From Clostridia bacterium (GTDB lineage Bacteria; Bacillota; Clostridia; Oscillospirales; CAG-382): DNA of 64,000 nt. This document shows, piece by piece, positions 18,572 to 25,466 of the stretch; the first letter of the stretch is position 1; each line of letters starts with the position of its first letter. The position numbers and the translations under genes are program-made. The notes under the pieces were generated by a model. The model saw nothing but the letters and a program-made list of their open reading frames with translations, was not told where the DNA came from and did no database searches. Location of the stretch: assembly GCA_017429165.1 (NCBI GenBank), contig JAFRPL010000032.1:62001-126000 (forward strand), read 5' to 3'.

Positions 18572-19951
18572 TTATACGTTTAATTTGGCGTCTATGGCTT
18601 CCGCCGCCTTTTTGCCGGCGCCCATAGCCAGTATGACAGTCGCCGCGCCGGTGACGGCGTCGCCGCCGGCGTAGACGTTTTCTATGCTGGTGAGCCCGTT
18701 TTCATCAGCTACGATACCGCCCCATCTCTGAGTTTCGAGACCGGCGGTGGTGGATTTGATCAGCGGGTTGGGAGTGGTGCCGAGCGCCATTATGACGCAG
18801 TCGCATTCGATATCGTGCTCGCTGCCGGCGATTTCGACAGGTCTGCGCCTGCCGGACTGGTCCGGCTCGCCGAGTTCCATATCCACGACCTTTATACCGC
18901 GGACGAAGCGCTTTTCATCGCCGAGTATTTCGACGGGATTGGTGAGCAGGCGGAAGATGATGCCTTCTTCCTTTGCATGTTCGACTTCTTCCCTTCTGGC
19001 CGGGAGTTCCTCCTCGCCGCGGCGGTAGATTATGTAAACCTGTTCCGCGCCCATCCTGAGCGCGCAGCGCGCCGCGTCCATGGCGACGTTGCCGCCGCCC
19101 ACGACCGCGACCTTTGCGGGGTGAAGCACGGGAGTGGAGGAATTCTTATACGCTTTCATAAGATTGACGCGGGTGAGATATTCGTTAGCCGAATACACGC
19201 CGTTGAGATTTTCGCCGGGGATGCCCATGAATTTGGGAAGCCCCGCGCCGGTGCCGATATAAACGGCTTCGTATCCTTGAGCGAAAAGTTCGTCAACGGT
19301 GAGCGTTTTGCCGATTATGACGTCGGTCTCGATATCCACGCCCATTTGTTTGAGCGTGTCGATCTCTTTTTGCACTATCGTCTTGGGCAGACGGAATTCG
19401 GGTATGCCGTACACCAGCACGCCGCCCGCGACGTGGAGCGCTTCGAACACCGTGACTTCCCATCCCTTTGCGGCGAGGGAGCCCGCGCACGAAAGGCCGG
19501 AAGGCCCGGAGCCGATGACCGCCGCCTTGTGCCCGTTTTTGACGGGAGGCGCCGCGGGCGCGGGATCCGAAGCGTTATGGTGATCTGCGGCAAAACGTTC
19601 GAGCCTGCCGATGCCGACGGGTTCGCCGTTCCTGCCGCGGACACATTTGGATTCGCACTGCGTTTCCTGCGGGCAGACTCTGCCGCACACCGCGGGGAGC
19701 GCGTTGCTTTCTTTTAAAACGGCGTAGGCGCCTTCGTAATCGCCTGCGCAGATATGCCTGATAAAGTCGGGTATCTTGACGTTGACGGGGCAGCCTTCGA
19801 CGCACGCGGGGACTTTACAGCCGAGGCAGCGTGCCGCTTCGCTTTTTGCGAGCGCTTCGGTATAGCCGAAAGCCACTTCGTTGAAATTCTTTGCCCTTAT
19901 TTCGGGCTTTTCGGTGGGCATAGGGTATTTGGTCTTTATGAGATCAGCCAT
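18572..19951 (-). CDS. nfnB: NfnB, large subunit of the electron-bifurcating ferredoxin:NADP transhydrogenase
   Basis: The 459-residue flavoprotein resembles the small subunit of glutamate synthase. The N-terminal cysteine motifs for two 4Fe-4S clusters are CLGCKVPACVEGCP (about residue 42) and VCGRVCPQETQCESKC (about 88). They are followed by an FAD fold (GSGPSGLSCA, about 147) and an NADPH fold (VVGGGNVAMDAAR, about 288). Alone it would often be called GltA/GltD, but no glutamate synthase large subunit is nearby and the gene is joined to an NfnA-type gene by a TAATG overlap, which is diagnostic of NfnAB. The complex oxidises NADH and reduced ferredoxin together to reduce two NADP+, feeding biosynthesis in an anaerobe that makes ferredoxin with NifJ. 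Confidence 0.92.
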   Translation of the reverse strand: MADLIKTKYPMPTEKPEIRAKNFNEVAFGYTEALAKSEAARCLGCKVPACVEGCPVNVKIPDFIRHICAGDYEGAYAVLKESNALPAVCGRVCPQETQCESKCVRGRNGEPVGIGRLERFAADHHNASDPAPAAPPVKNGHKAAVIGSGPSGLSCAGSLAAKGWEVTVFEALHVAGGVLVYGIPEFRLPKTIVQKEIDTLKQMGVDIETDVIIGKTLTVDELFAQGYEAVYIGTGAGLPKFMGIPGENLNGVYSANEYLTRVNLMKAYKNSSTPVLHPAKVAVVGGGNVAMDAARCALRMGAEQVYIIYRRGEEELPARREEVEHAKEEGIIFRLLTNPVEILGDEKRFVRGIKVVDMELGEPDQSGRRRPVEIAGSEHDIECDCVIMALGTTPNPLIKSTTAGLETQRWGGIVADENGLTSIENVYAGGDAVTGAATVILAMGAGKKAAEAIDAKLNV

Positions 19952-20796
19952 TACTCTTCTACCGCCTTTCCGTACAGATTGCAGTATTCCTCGTGCGCTT
20001 TGCGTTCGAACGGCTTATACACCGAACCGCGCGCCATGGCTTCGTCGAAATCGACTTCGTGGCCGTCGAAATCAGGGCCGTCGACGCAGGCGAACTTTGT
20101 CTTTCCGCCCACGGTGAGGCGGCAGCCGCCGCACATCCCCGTGCCGTCGATCATTATGGGGTTCATTGAAACTATCGTTTTTATTCCGTACTGCTTGGTG
20201 AGCAGACAGACGAATTTCATCATGATGAGCGGTCCGATGGCTATCACGCAATCGAACTTTTCGCCCGCTTCTATGAGCTTTTTGAGCGCGTCGGTGACGA
20301 GCCCTTTTTCGCCCGCCGTGCCGTCGTCGGACATGAGTACGTAGTTTGAAGAAACGGCTTTGAATTCATCTTCGAGTATGACGAGATCCCTGTTGCGGAA
20401 GCCGACGACCGACGTGACCTCGCAGCCCTGTTCGTGCAGCTTTTTCGCCACCGGGAACGCGATGGCGCAGCCCACGCCTCCGCCTATGACGGCGACTTTT
20501 TTATACCCTTCCGTTTCGGTAGGTCTGCCCAGGGGGCCTGCGAAATCGGCGATAAATTCGCCCTGTTTGAGTTTGGCGAGCCGTTCGGTGGTCTCGCCCA
20601 CGATCTGGAATATGATGCTCACGGTGCCGTTTTCGCGGTCATAATCCGCCACGGTGAGCGGTATGCGCTCGCTTTCGGCATCCGGGCGGAGGATGACGAA
20701 CTGCCCCGGCTGCGCCTTGGCGGCGACGAGTGGTGCGGACACGCGCATAAGCACTACGGTGGGATTCAGGAACTTTTTGAATACAATTTCATTCAT
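19951..20796 (-). CDS. nfnA: NfnA, small subunit of the electron-bifurcating ferredoxin:NADP transhydrogenase
   Basis: The 281-residue protein belongs to the dihydroorotate dehydrogenase electron transfer (PyrK-like) group. It has an N-terminal FAD-binding barrel (AQPGQFVILRP, then RIPLTVADYD), a nucleotide-binding domain (VAVIGGGVGCAIAFPVAK) and a C-terminal 2Fe-2S site (GTGMCGGCRLTVGGKTKFACVDGP). The last cysteine cluster and the partner gene identify it as NfnA. It binds NADH and the a-FAD, with the 2Fe-2S cluster between subunits. ATG 20796 has CGGAG upstream, and a TTTACA/TATAAT promoter is present. Confidence 0.92.
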   Translation of the reverse strand: MNEIVFKKFLNPTVVLMRVSAPLVAAKAQPGQFVILRPDAESERIPLTVADYDRENGTVSIIFQIVGETTERLAKLKQGEFIADFAGPLGRPTETEGYKKVAVIGGGVGCAIAFPVAKKLHEQGCEVTSVVGFRNRDLVILEDEFKAVSSNYVLMSDDGTAGEKGLVTDALKKLIEAGEKFDCVIAIGPLIMMKFVCLLTKQYGIKTIVSMNPIMIDGTGMCGGCRLTVGGKTKFACVDGPDFDGHEVDFDEAMARGSVYKPFERKAHEEYCNLYGKAVEE

Positions 20797-20837
20797 AAGC
20801 TTGCTCCGTTACTTTTTTTGCATAAATATTACCTGAT

Positions 20838-20866
20838 ATTATATCACCCTTTTTGCGTTTTGTAAA
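20838..20866 (-). promoter_or_regulatory. nfnAB promoter
   Basis: On the minus strand TTTACA (20866-20861) and TATAAT (20843-20838) are separated by 17 bp, about 42 bp before the nfnA start. Confidence 0.75.
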
Positions 20867-20940
20867 TAGCGCAAATGAATTTATAGGCAGAATTTTAGCG
20901 CAAAACGCCGAGCGTTTTTGTGCAAGTCAGTTATTTTTTC

Positions 20941-20969
20941 TTGACAAACCGCGTTCTTTGTGCTACAAT
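20941..20969 (+). promoter_or_regulatory. tRNA-Gly promoter
   Basis: A consensus TTGACA at 20941-20946 and TACAAT at 20964-20969 are separated by 17 bp and lie 17 bp before the tRNA 5' end. Upstream (20901-20920) is a small hairpin CAAAACGC/GCGTTTTTG that could be a leftover terminator. Confidence 0.85.
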
Positions 20970-20986
20970 ACACCTCGCACATGAAC

Positions 20987-21060
20987 GCAGGCGTAGTTCA
21001 GTGGCAGAACATCAGCTTCCCAAGCTGAATATGCGGGTTCGATTCCCGTCGCCTGCTCCA
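20987..21060 (+). tRNA. tRNA-Gly (anticodon CCC)
   Basis: A 74-nt cloverleaf is readable. The acceptor stem is GCAGGCG/CGCCTGC with U73 and an encoded CCA end, and the T arm contains GGTTCGATTCC. The anticodon stem TCAGC/GCTGA encloses the loop TTCCCAA, giving anticodon CCC, which reads glycine GGG codons. It has its own promoter and terminator and is a single-gene unit. Confidence 0.95.
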
Positions 21061-21090
21061 GAAAAAACCTCGCGATAGCGAGGTTTTTTC
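21061..21090 (+). terminator. tRNA-Gly terminator
   Basis: GAAAAAACCTCGC (21061-21073) and GCGAGGTTTTTTC (21078-21090) form a perfect 13-bp hairpin with a GATA loop. The T-run is part of the right arm, and the A-run on the left would serve the other strand too. Confidence 0.92.
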
Positions 21091-21092
21091 AA

Positions 21093-21259
21093 TGATGTTT
21101 GCCCCTTACGGGGCAAATGATGTGTGCTCTGCACATGATGTTGCCTTCGGCAATGATGTGTGCCTTCGGCACATGAAGGGCAAACATCGCATCATTGTGA
21201 GCGATAGCGAACAACATCATTTCTGCGCCAGCAGATTCATCATTAGCCGCTACAGCGGC
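21093..21259. repeat. Array of seven short hairpins separated by TGATG or CATCA pentamers
   Basis: From the left: TGATG (21093), hairpin TTTGCCCC/GGGGCAAA (21098-21117), TGATG (21118), TGTGC/GCACA (21123-21135), TGATG (21136), TTGCC/GGCAA (21141-21153), TGATG (21154), TGTGCC/GGCACA (21159-21173). After this the spacer turns into its reverse complement: CATCA (21190), hairpin TTGTNNGC/GCNNACAA (21195-21214), CATCA (21215), TCTGC/GCAGA (21222-21235), CATCA (21238), GCCGCT/AGCGGC (21246-21259). An outer inverted repeat ATGTTTGCCC (21095-21104)/GGGCAAACAT (21178-21187) encloses the left hairpins. No convincing coding sequence is present. The rest of 21091-21353 holds nothing else that I can identify. 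Confidence 0.8.
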
Positions 21260-21353
21260 GGCGGGTGCGTTTTGTACCTTTACTTTTTGTAAAAATGCAT
21301 TATAATATATACGTAAGGCGGCACAAGACGGAAGAAAAGGGGGATGGGCGGCT

Positions 21354-21806
21354 GTGGAAGTCGGCAAAACGATAACCGAGCTTAGAACTGCGCGCGGGAT
21401 GTCGCAGCAGGCGCTGGCGGATTCCCTCTTTGTTTCGAGAGAGCTCGTTTCCAAATGGGAAAACGGCACGCGGTGCCCGGATCTTACCACCGTGGAAAAG
21501 ATCGCCGCGGCGCTGGGCGTTACGGCGGACGACATAGTGGATCCGAACGACCTGGTTTTTAAAGAACTTTTTGAATGCGTGCCGGACGGCTTTTCGCTTA
21601 CCGAAGAGCAGATGACGGCAAAGCTCAACGTTTTCCTGCGCCGCACGGGCGGGCAGAACGCGGGGATATTTTTGAAGCGCTATTATCTGCTGCGGCCCAC
21701 CGCCGAAATAGCGGCGGAATACAGAAAGAGCGAAAGCCACGTAAGAAGCATACTTTCGAAAACGCGCAAAAAGTTCAAACGCTTTTTAGAGGAGGATAAG
21801 ACGTGA
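21354..21806 (+). CDS. XRE-type HTH protein with sigma-70 region 4-like C-terminus
   Basis: The 150-residue protein has an N-terminal Cro/C1-type HTH (about residues 5-62: ITELRTARGMSQQALADS and SRELVSKWENGTRCPDLTT). Its C-terminal third (about 100-148) reads GIFLKRYYLLRPTAEIAAEY and RKSESHVRSILSKTRKKFKRF, which resembles region 4 of ECF-type sigma factors. Region 2 is missing, so it is not a normal sigma factor. The start is GTG 21354 with AGGGGG nine bases upstream; the nearer ATG is out of frame. Its stop overlaps the next start by four bases (GTGA). It may bind DNA with both ends or act with RNA polymerase. Confidence 0.8.
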   Translation: MEVGKTITELRTARGMSQQALADSLFVSRELVSKWENGTRCPDLTTVEKIAAALGVTADDIVDPNDLVFKELFECVPDGFSLTEEQMTAKLNVFLRRTGGQNAGIFLKRYYLLRPTAEIAAEYRKSESHVRSILSKTRKKFKRFLEEDKT

Positions 21807-22420
21807 ACGGGATGGACGTATACAATTCCATAACAAGGCTCGACGAAAACCTTGCGGACGGATATCTCAACGGCGGCAAGCGGTCTTTCAGAAAACGCCT
21901 TATAGTCAAGATAATCGCAAGCGTGCTGTTCGTAGCTGTGCTGATAACGGTAATAACGGTCATCTACAATAAATACGCTTCGCGGTTCGCTTTGTACGCG
22001 TACGACGAAAACGGCGAAAGCGTGCGGCTCATTCTGGAAACGACCGTCAACACCGTTCCTGCCGACAGGGACGCGGACGCTTTCGGCGGCAAGCACCCCT
22101 GTTTCAGTATCACCGTTTGCCCGGTGAGCGGGAACGGAAAGGAAATGAAGGAAAAATACGACGTCAGTGTGCAGTACAGGAGCCGGGAGGTAAAATCAGG
22201 CAGTACGAAAGACAGCAATATTATGATAACCTTTTCCGCCGAACGGAAAACGGGTTACGTGATAACCGGCTGGACGGACGAGATCCCGATGGATATAACG
22301 ATAGTCATTACGGACAAGGAAACGGGCAAACACGCGGATCATTTTTACCTGAATATCAAGTATTCCGAATCCAAAGGAGCGTACGAGATAAGCGTCAGGC
22401 GCCGGAGTTATCTGCGCTGA
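21803..22420 (+). CDS. Single-pass membrane protein, partner of the XRE/sigma-4-like regulator
   Basis: The 205-residue protein has a cytoplasmic N-terminus of about 30 residues (DVYNSITRLDENLADGYL), one membrane segment (about 36-58) and an extracytoplasmic domain of about 145 residues with alternating strands. No family is recognised. The arrangement (short cytoplasmic part, one helix, outer sensor domain, translationally coupled to a regulator with a region 4-like domain) is that of an anti-sigma-like sensor, which is inference only. GTG 21803 is preferred since AGAGGAGG lies nine bases before it; ATG 21812 is the alternative. A terminator follows. Confidence 0.65.
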   Translation: MNGMDVYNSITRLDENLADGYLNGGKRSFRKRLIVKIIASVLFVAVLITVITVIYNKYASRFALYAYDENGESVRLILETTVNTVPADRDADAFGGKHPCFSITVCPVSGNGKEMKEKYDVSVQYRSREVKSGSTKDSNIMITFSAERKTGYVITGWTDEIPMDITIVITDKETGKHADHFYLNIKYSESKGAYEISVRRRSYLR

Positions 22421-22441
22421 ACGCCATAGATGCAAACAATA

Positions 22442-22479
22442 CGGACCGGAAGGTATTTCGCCTTCCGGTCCGCGGTTTT
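22442..22479 (+). terminator. Terminator between the XRE pair and rubrerythrin
   Basis: CGGACCGGAAGG (22442-22453) pairs perfectly with CCTTCCGGTCCG (22461-22472), followed by CGG and four T residues. Confidence 0.8.
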
Positions 22480-22494
22480 GTATGAGGAAAAAAA

Positions 22495-23037
22495 TCAATA
22501 ATTATCGGCGCTGACTTCGAAATAGCTCTGCGGATGAGCGCAGACGGGGCAGACTTCGGGGGCTTTGGTGCCGACGACTATATGCCCGCAGTTGCGGCAT
22601 TCCCACACCTTGACTTCGCTCTTTTCAAAGACTTTTGCGGTCTCGATATTCTTGAGCAGGGCGCGGTAGCGTTCCTCGTGGCGTTTTTCTATCATCGCCA
22701 CGCCGCGGAATTTGGCGGCGAGTTCCGGGAAGCCCTCTTTTTCGGCGGTCTTTGCAAAATCTTCGTACATATCGGTCCATTCGAAGTTTTCGCCGTCGGC
22801 GGCGGCTTCTAAGTTTTCGGCGGTATTGCCTATGCCTTTGAGTTCCTTGAACCACAGTTTGGCGTGTTCCTTTTCGTTTTCGGCGGTCTTTAAGAAGAGT
22901 TCGGCTATCTGTTCATACCCTTCCTTTTTGGCGGCGGAAGCGAAATAGGTGTATTTGTTCCTTGCCTGCGATTCGCCGGCGAAAGCGGCGAGCAGGTTCT
23001 GTTCGGTCTGAGTGCCGGAATACGGATTCTTTTTCAT
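22495..23037 (-). CDS. rbr: Rubrerythrin
   Basis: The 180-residue cytoplasmic protein detoxifies hydrogen peroxide in anaerobes using a di-iron site reduced through a rubredoxin-like iron. The four-helix ferritin-like part carries the Glu/His ligands ([31 protein letters not shown]). The C-terminal rubredoxin domain has CRNCGH and [15 protein letters not shown] is placed correctly before ATG 23037, and a TTGACT/TATAAT promoter lies upstream. It is monocistronic. No PerR-type operator was recognised. Confidence 0.97.
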   Translation of the reverse strand: MKKNPYSGTQTEQNLLAAFAGESQARNKYTYFASAAKKEGYEQIAELFLKTAENEKEHAKLWFKELKGIGNTAENLEAAADGENFEWTDMYEDFAKTAEKEGFPELAAKFRGVAMIEKRHEERYRALLKNIETAKVFEKSEVKVWECRNCGHIVVGTKAPEVCPVCAHPQSYFEVSADNY

Positions 23038-23073
23038 TTTACGTTTTCTCCTTTGTTTTTATTCTTTAATCCC

Positions 23074-23101
23074 ATTATATACCATATCGGCAAAAAGTCA
23101 A
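23074..23101 (-). promoter_or_regulatory. Rubrerythrin promoter
   Basis: On the minus strand TTGACT (23101-23096) and TATAAT (23079-23074) are separated by 16 bp, 37 bp before the rbr start. Confidence 0.75.
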
Positions 23102-23135
23102 TGCCGAAAGGAACAAAAGGTGTAAACATTTTGAC

Positions 23136-23174
23136 AAAAAACGTCCCCGCCGGTCGGAAACCTTGCGGCGGGGA
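23136..23174 (-). terminator. cotJ operon terminator
   Basis: Arms 23166-23174 and 23144-23152 (CGGCGGGGA type) form a 9-bp GC-rich stem, and on the minus strand six T residues follow at 23141-23136. It ends the cotJABC transcript before the rbr promoter. Confidence 0.75.
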
Positions 23175-23199
23175 GTAACGGAACGGGCAGCGTTTGCGC

Positions 23200-23802
23200 T
23201 TATTTTTTGCCCGGGAATTCGGGGTTGTAAGCGTAAAAATTCTTGCTGCTCAAGTTATCGCGTATCACGCGCAAGCCGTCGCCGAAGCGCTGGAAATGCG
23301 TCACCTCGCGCTGGCGCAGGAAACGTATGGGATCCAGCACGTCGGGGTCGTCGGTGAAACGGATGATGTTGTCGTAGGTCGTGCGCGCCTTCTGTTCGGC
23401 GGCGAGGTCTTCCATGATATCGGTTATGGCGTCGCCCTTGGACTGGAACGAAGCCGCGGTGAACGGCACTCCGGACGCCGCCACGGGGTAGATACCGGTG
23501 GTATGGTCCACGAAATAGGCGTCGAATCCCGCTTCCTTTATCTGTTCCGGGGTGAGGTTCCGCGTGAGCTGATACACGATCGCCGAAACGATCTCCTGGT
23601 GCGCGAGTTCCTCGGTGCCGACGTCGGTGAGTATGCCTATAACTTCTTTATAAGGCATTGAATATCTTTGCGAAAGATAGCGCATCGCCGCGCCCGCTTC
23701 GCCGTCGGGGCCGCCGTAGGCGGTGATTATGAGTTTGGCGAGCGCGGGATTGGGGTTTTTGATCTTTACCGGGTACTGAAGTTTCTTTTCATATTGCCAC
23801 AT
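23200..23802 (-). CDS. cotJC: Spore coat protein CotJC (manganese-catalase family)
   Basis: The 200-residue protein is of normal length for CotJC, a ferritin-like protein of the manganese catalase family deposited in the spore coat. Recognisable segments are MWQYEKKLQYPVKI at the N-terminus and LTDVGTEELAHQEIV with di-metal ligands, followed by QEVTHFQRFGDAL-like residues (QREVTHFQRFGD) near the C-terminus. It is the last gene of cotJABC, seven bases after cotJB. In sporulating bacteria the operon is under the mother-cell sigma factor SigE, which is known from Bacillus rather than seen here. Confidence 0.96.
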   Translation of the reverse strand: MWQYEKKLQYPVKIKNPNPALAKLIITAYGGPDGEAGAAMRYLSQRYSMPYKEVIGILTDVGTEELAHQEIVSAIVYQLTRNLTPEQIKEAGFDAYFVDHTTGIYPVAASGVPFTAASFQSKGDAITDIMEDLAAEQKARTTYDNIIRFTDDPDVLDPIRFLRQREVTHFQRFGDGLRVIRDNLSSKNFYAYNPEFPGKK

Positions 23803-23808
23803 ATCGCG

Positions 23809-24075
23809 TTACCTCCCGTTCTGCCAGGGCCACGGATCGTCTATCCAGGTCCATGAATCCTGTTTTACGCAGTTTGCGGTCACGGGGCCGTACTGCGACG
23901 CGTACTGCGCGTGAAGTTCATTGCGTTCGGCAACGGCGCGTTTGTAAAATTCCATGGCTTTTTTGTTGTTGGGATGTCCGTCGAGATAAAGCACGGTCTC
24001 ATGTATGACGAAATCCGCGTCCATCAACTTTTTAATCAGCGCTTCTTTTGTCATCGTCTGCATACTGCCGTTCAT
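23809..24075 (-). CDS. cotJB: Spore coat protein CotJB
   Basis: The 88-residue protein matches CotJB: LIKKLMDADFVIHETVLYLDGHPNNKKA, shown here as two halves of one helix-rich segment, and the C-terminal WTWIDDPWPWQ. CotJB is needed with CotJA and CotJC for coat assembly. ATG 24075 is chosen because GGAGGG lies seven bases upstream and it overlaps the cotJA stop by four bases; Met5 and Met8 are alternatives. Confidence 0.94.
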   Translation of the reverse strand: MNGSMQTMTKEALIKKLMDADFVIHETVLYLDGHPNNKKAMEFYKRAVAERNELHAQYASQYGPVTANCVKQDSWTWIDDPWPWQNGR

Positions 24076-24305
24076 CTTTCGCCCTCCTGGCCGTAAAACG
24101 GCTTGACGAGAGTTTTGAACAGCGAGCCGTGAGCGAGAGCTTCGGAATAGTCCGTGTAATACCCCGAAAACGTCTGATACGGCACGTACGCCATGGTGAG
24201 CACCTGGATCTCTTCGGGCGCTTTTTCGTCTTCCCCGCCGTTCTGCGGCGCAGTCATCATACCGAGCATATCGTCAAAGCCGGCGTTCTTACCGAATATA
24301 TCCAT
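24072..24305 (-). CDS. cotJA: Spore coat associated protein CotJA
   Basis: The 77-residue protein has the CotJA core VPYQTFSGYYTDYSEALAHG and SLFKTLVKPFYG at its C-terminus. ATG 24305 has CGGAG about 12 bases upstream; an in-frame Met at 24371 would add 22 residues unlike the family. It is the first gene of the operon and overlaps cotJB by ATGA. Presence of the operon is good evidence that the organism, or its recent ancestors, formed endospores. Confidence 0.9.
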   Translation of the reverse strand: MDIFGKNAGFDDMLGMMTAPQNGGEDEKAPEEIQVLTMAYVPYQTFSGYYTDYSEALAHGSLFKTLVKPFYGQEGER

Positions 24306-24356
24306 ATAGATAAAACTCCGTATCGTTAATATTTGCAGCGGTATCCCGCTGTTCGT

Positions 24357-24364
24357 ATTATATG
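24357..24364 (-). promoter_or_regulatory. Possible cotJ -10 element
   Basis: CATATAAT on the minus strand lies about 52 bases before the cotJA start and fits the CATAnnnT part of a SigE-type -10. No convincing -35 partner was found, so the assignment to SigE is tentative. Confidence 0.35.
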
Positions 24365-24401
24365 CCCGCAAACGCGAAACGTGTCTTATTGCGCGATCGT
24401 A

Positions 24402-25184
24402 TCATCCGAGCGCCACGTCAAGCGCCATCATGGACGAAAAGCCGAGCGCGAACATCAAAACGCCCGCGTTGGAATGTTCGCCCGCGGACATTTCGGGGAT
24501 GAGCTCTTCCACGACGACGTAGATCATAGCGCCCGCCGCGAACGAAAGCAGGTACGGCATCGCCGGTACGAACAGCCCGGCGAAAAGCAGAGTCAGAAGC
24601 GCGCCCGCGGGTTCGACCGCGCCGGAAAGCACGCCGTAGAGAAATGCTTTGCCTTTAGTCACGCCTTCCGCCTTGAGCGGCATCGATATGATGGCGCCTT
24701 CCGGGAAGTTCTGTACGGCTATTCCGAGCGCGAGGGCGAAAGCGCCGCCCGCCGTGATCTCGGCGGAGCCGGAAAGCAGCCCGGCGTACACCACGCCGAC
24801 CGCCATACCTTCCGGGATATTGTGCAGCGTGACCGCGAGCACCATCATAGTGGTCTTTTTGGCTTTGCTTTTTATTCCTTCGGCTCTGCCGGCGTTGAGA
24901 TGCATATGCGGGATGATCTTATCCAGCAAAAGCAGAAATCCCATGCCGAGCCAGAAACCGGTAAAAGCGGGCAGGAACGCCCATCCGCCGATGTCTGCGC
25001 ATTGTTCCATGGCGGGGATGAGAAGGCTCCATACGGACGCCGCGACCATCACGCCCGCAGCGAATCCGGTGAGCGCGCGCTGAACGGTCTGGTTCAGTTC
25101 TTTTTTCATAAAGAATACGCACGCCGCGCCGAGCGACGTCCCGACGAACGGGACGGCGATCCCCGCAATAACGTTTAAAAGCAT
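24402..25184 (-). CDS. ZIP-family metal transporter
   Basis: The 260-residue inner membrane protein has about eight membrane segments. The two metal-site helices are clear: LHNIPEGMAVG and NFPEGAIISMP, with the His/Asn/Glu ligands of the ZIP binuclear site. Members of the ZupT/GufA branch import Zn2+ and often Fe2+ or Mn2+. A His-containing loop before the first of these helices (IIPHMHLN) is short. CGGAGG precedes the ATG. It lies just downstream of the iron-uptake operon on the same strand, separated by a hairpin, so iron or manganese import is plausible but not shown. Confidence 0.88.
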   Translation of the reverse strand: MLLNVIAGIAVPFVGTSLGAACVFFMKKELNQTVQRALTGFAAGVMVAASVWSLLIPAMEQCADIGGWAFLPAFTGFWLGMGFLLLLDKIIPHMHLNAGRAEGIKSKAKKTTMMVLAVTLHNIPEGMAVGVVYAGLLSGSAEITAGGAFALALGIAVQNFPEGAIISMPLKAEGVTKGKAFLYGVLSGAVEPAGALLTLLFAGLFVPAMPYLLSFAAGAMIYVVVEELIPEMSAGEHSNAGVLMFALGFSSMMALDVALG

Positions 25185-25210
25185 CGTATTTCCTCCGATA
25201 TTCAGTATAA

Positions 25211-25247
25211 ACCCGGGAGCAAACGTTTTTTACGTCTGTTCCCGGGT
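25211..25247 (-). terminator. Hairpin after the feo operon
   Basis: ACCCGGGA (25211-25218) and TCCCGGGT (25240-25247) pair perfectly, and the interior pairs further across one mismatch around a T/A-rich loop. Only three T residues follow on the minus strand, so termination may be partial, leaving some read-through into the ZIP gene. Confidence 0.5.
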
Positions 25248-25259
25248 CGGAAAACTGTT

Positions 25260-25439
25260 TTATTTCTTCTTTTTGCCGCAGCAGGAGCAGCCCATTCCAC
25301 ACGTCGCACAGTTACCCGTGCAACCGCCTTTACTGTTCTTTTTATCTTTTATGACGGAATATAAGGCAAATCCGAGCATGAGCAGCACCGCCGCTACGGT
25401 CGCTATGGTGAGCGCGTTATCCGCGATCCAGGCAAGCAC
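25260..25439 (-). CDS. FeoB-associated Cys-rich membrane peptide
   Basis: The 59-residue peptide has one N-terminal membrane helix (about residues 9-29), a lysine-rich turn (KDKKNSK) and a cysteine-rich tail with CTGNCATCGMGCSCC and terminal lysines. This is the pattern of FeoB-associated Cys-rich membrane proteins, found after feoB in Clostridia and thought to help Fe2+ transfer through or after the channel. Translation starts at GTG 25439 with AAGGAG nine bases upstream; the frame closes at a TGA further upstream, so no ATG start exists. It is the last gene of the feo operon, 27 bp after feoB. Confidence 0.88.
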   Translation of the reverse strand: MLAWIADNALTIATVAAVLLMLGFALYSVIKDKKNSKGGCTGNCATCGMGCSCCGKKKK

Positions 25440-25466
25440 GGTGATCGACTCCTTTCGAGTCCGCTT

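Noticed and set aside
18572-19951. Glutamate synthase small subunit (GltD) as the function of this gene
   Set aside because: The gene is joined by TAATG to an NfnA-type subunit and there is no large glutamate synthase subunit nearby, so NfnB fits better.
21093-21259. CRISPR array
   Set aside because: The repeated unit is only five bases, the intervals are 13-23 bp palindromes rather than unrelated spacers, and no cas gene is present.
21089-21646. Frames running through the hairpin array on both strands
   Set aside because: They are made of the repeat units themselves or lie antisense to the XRE gene, with no ribosome site.
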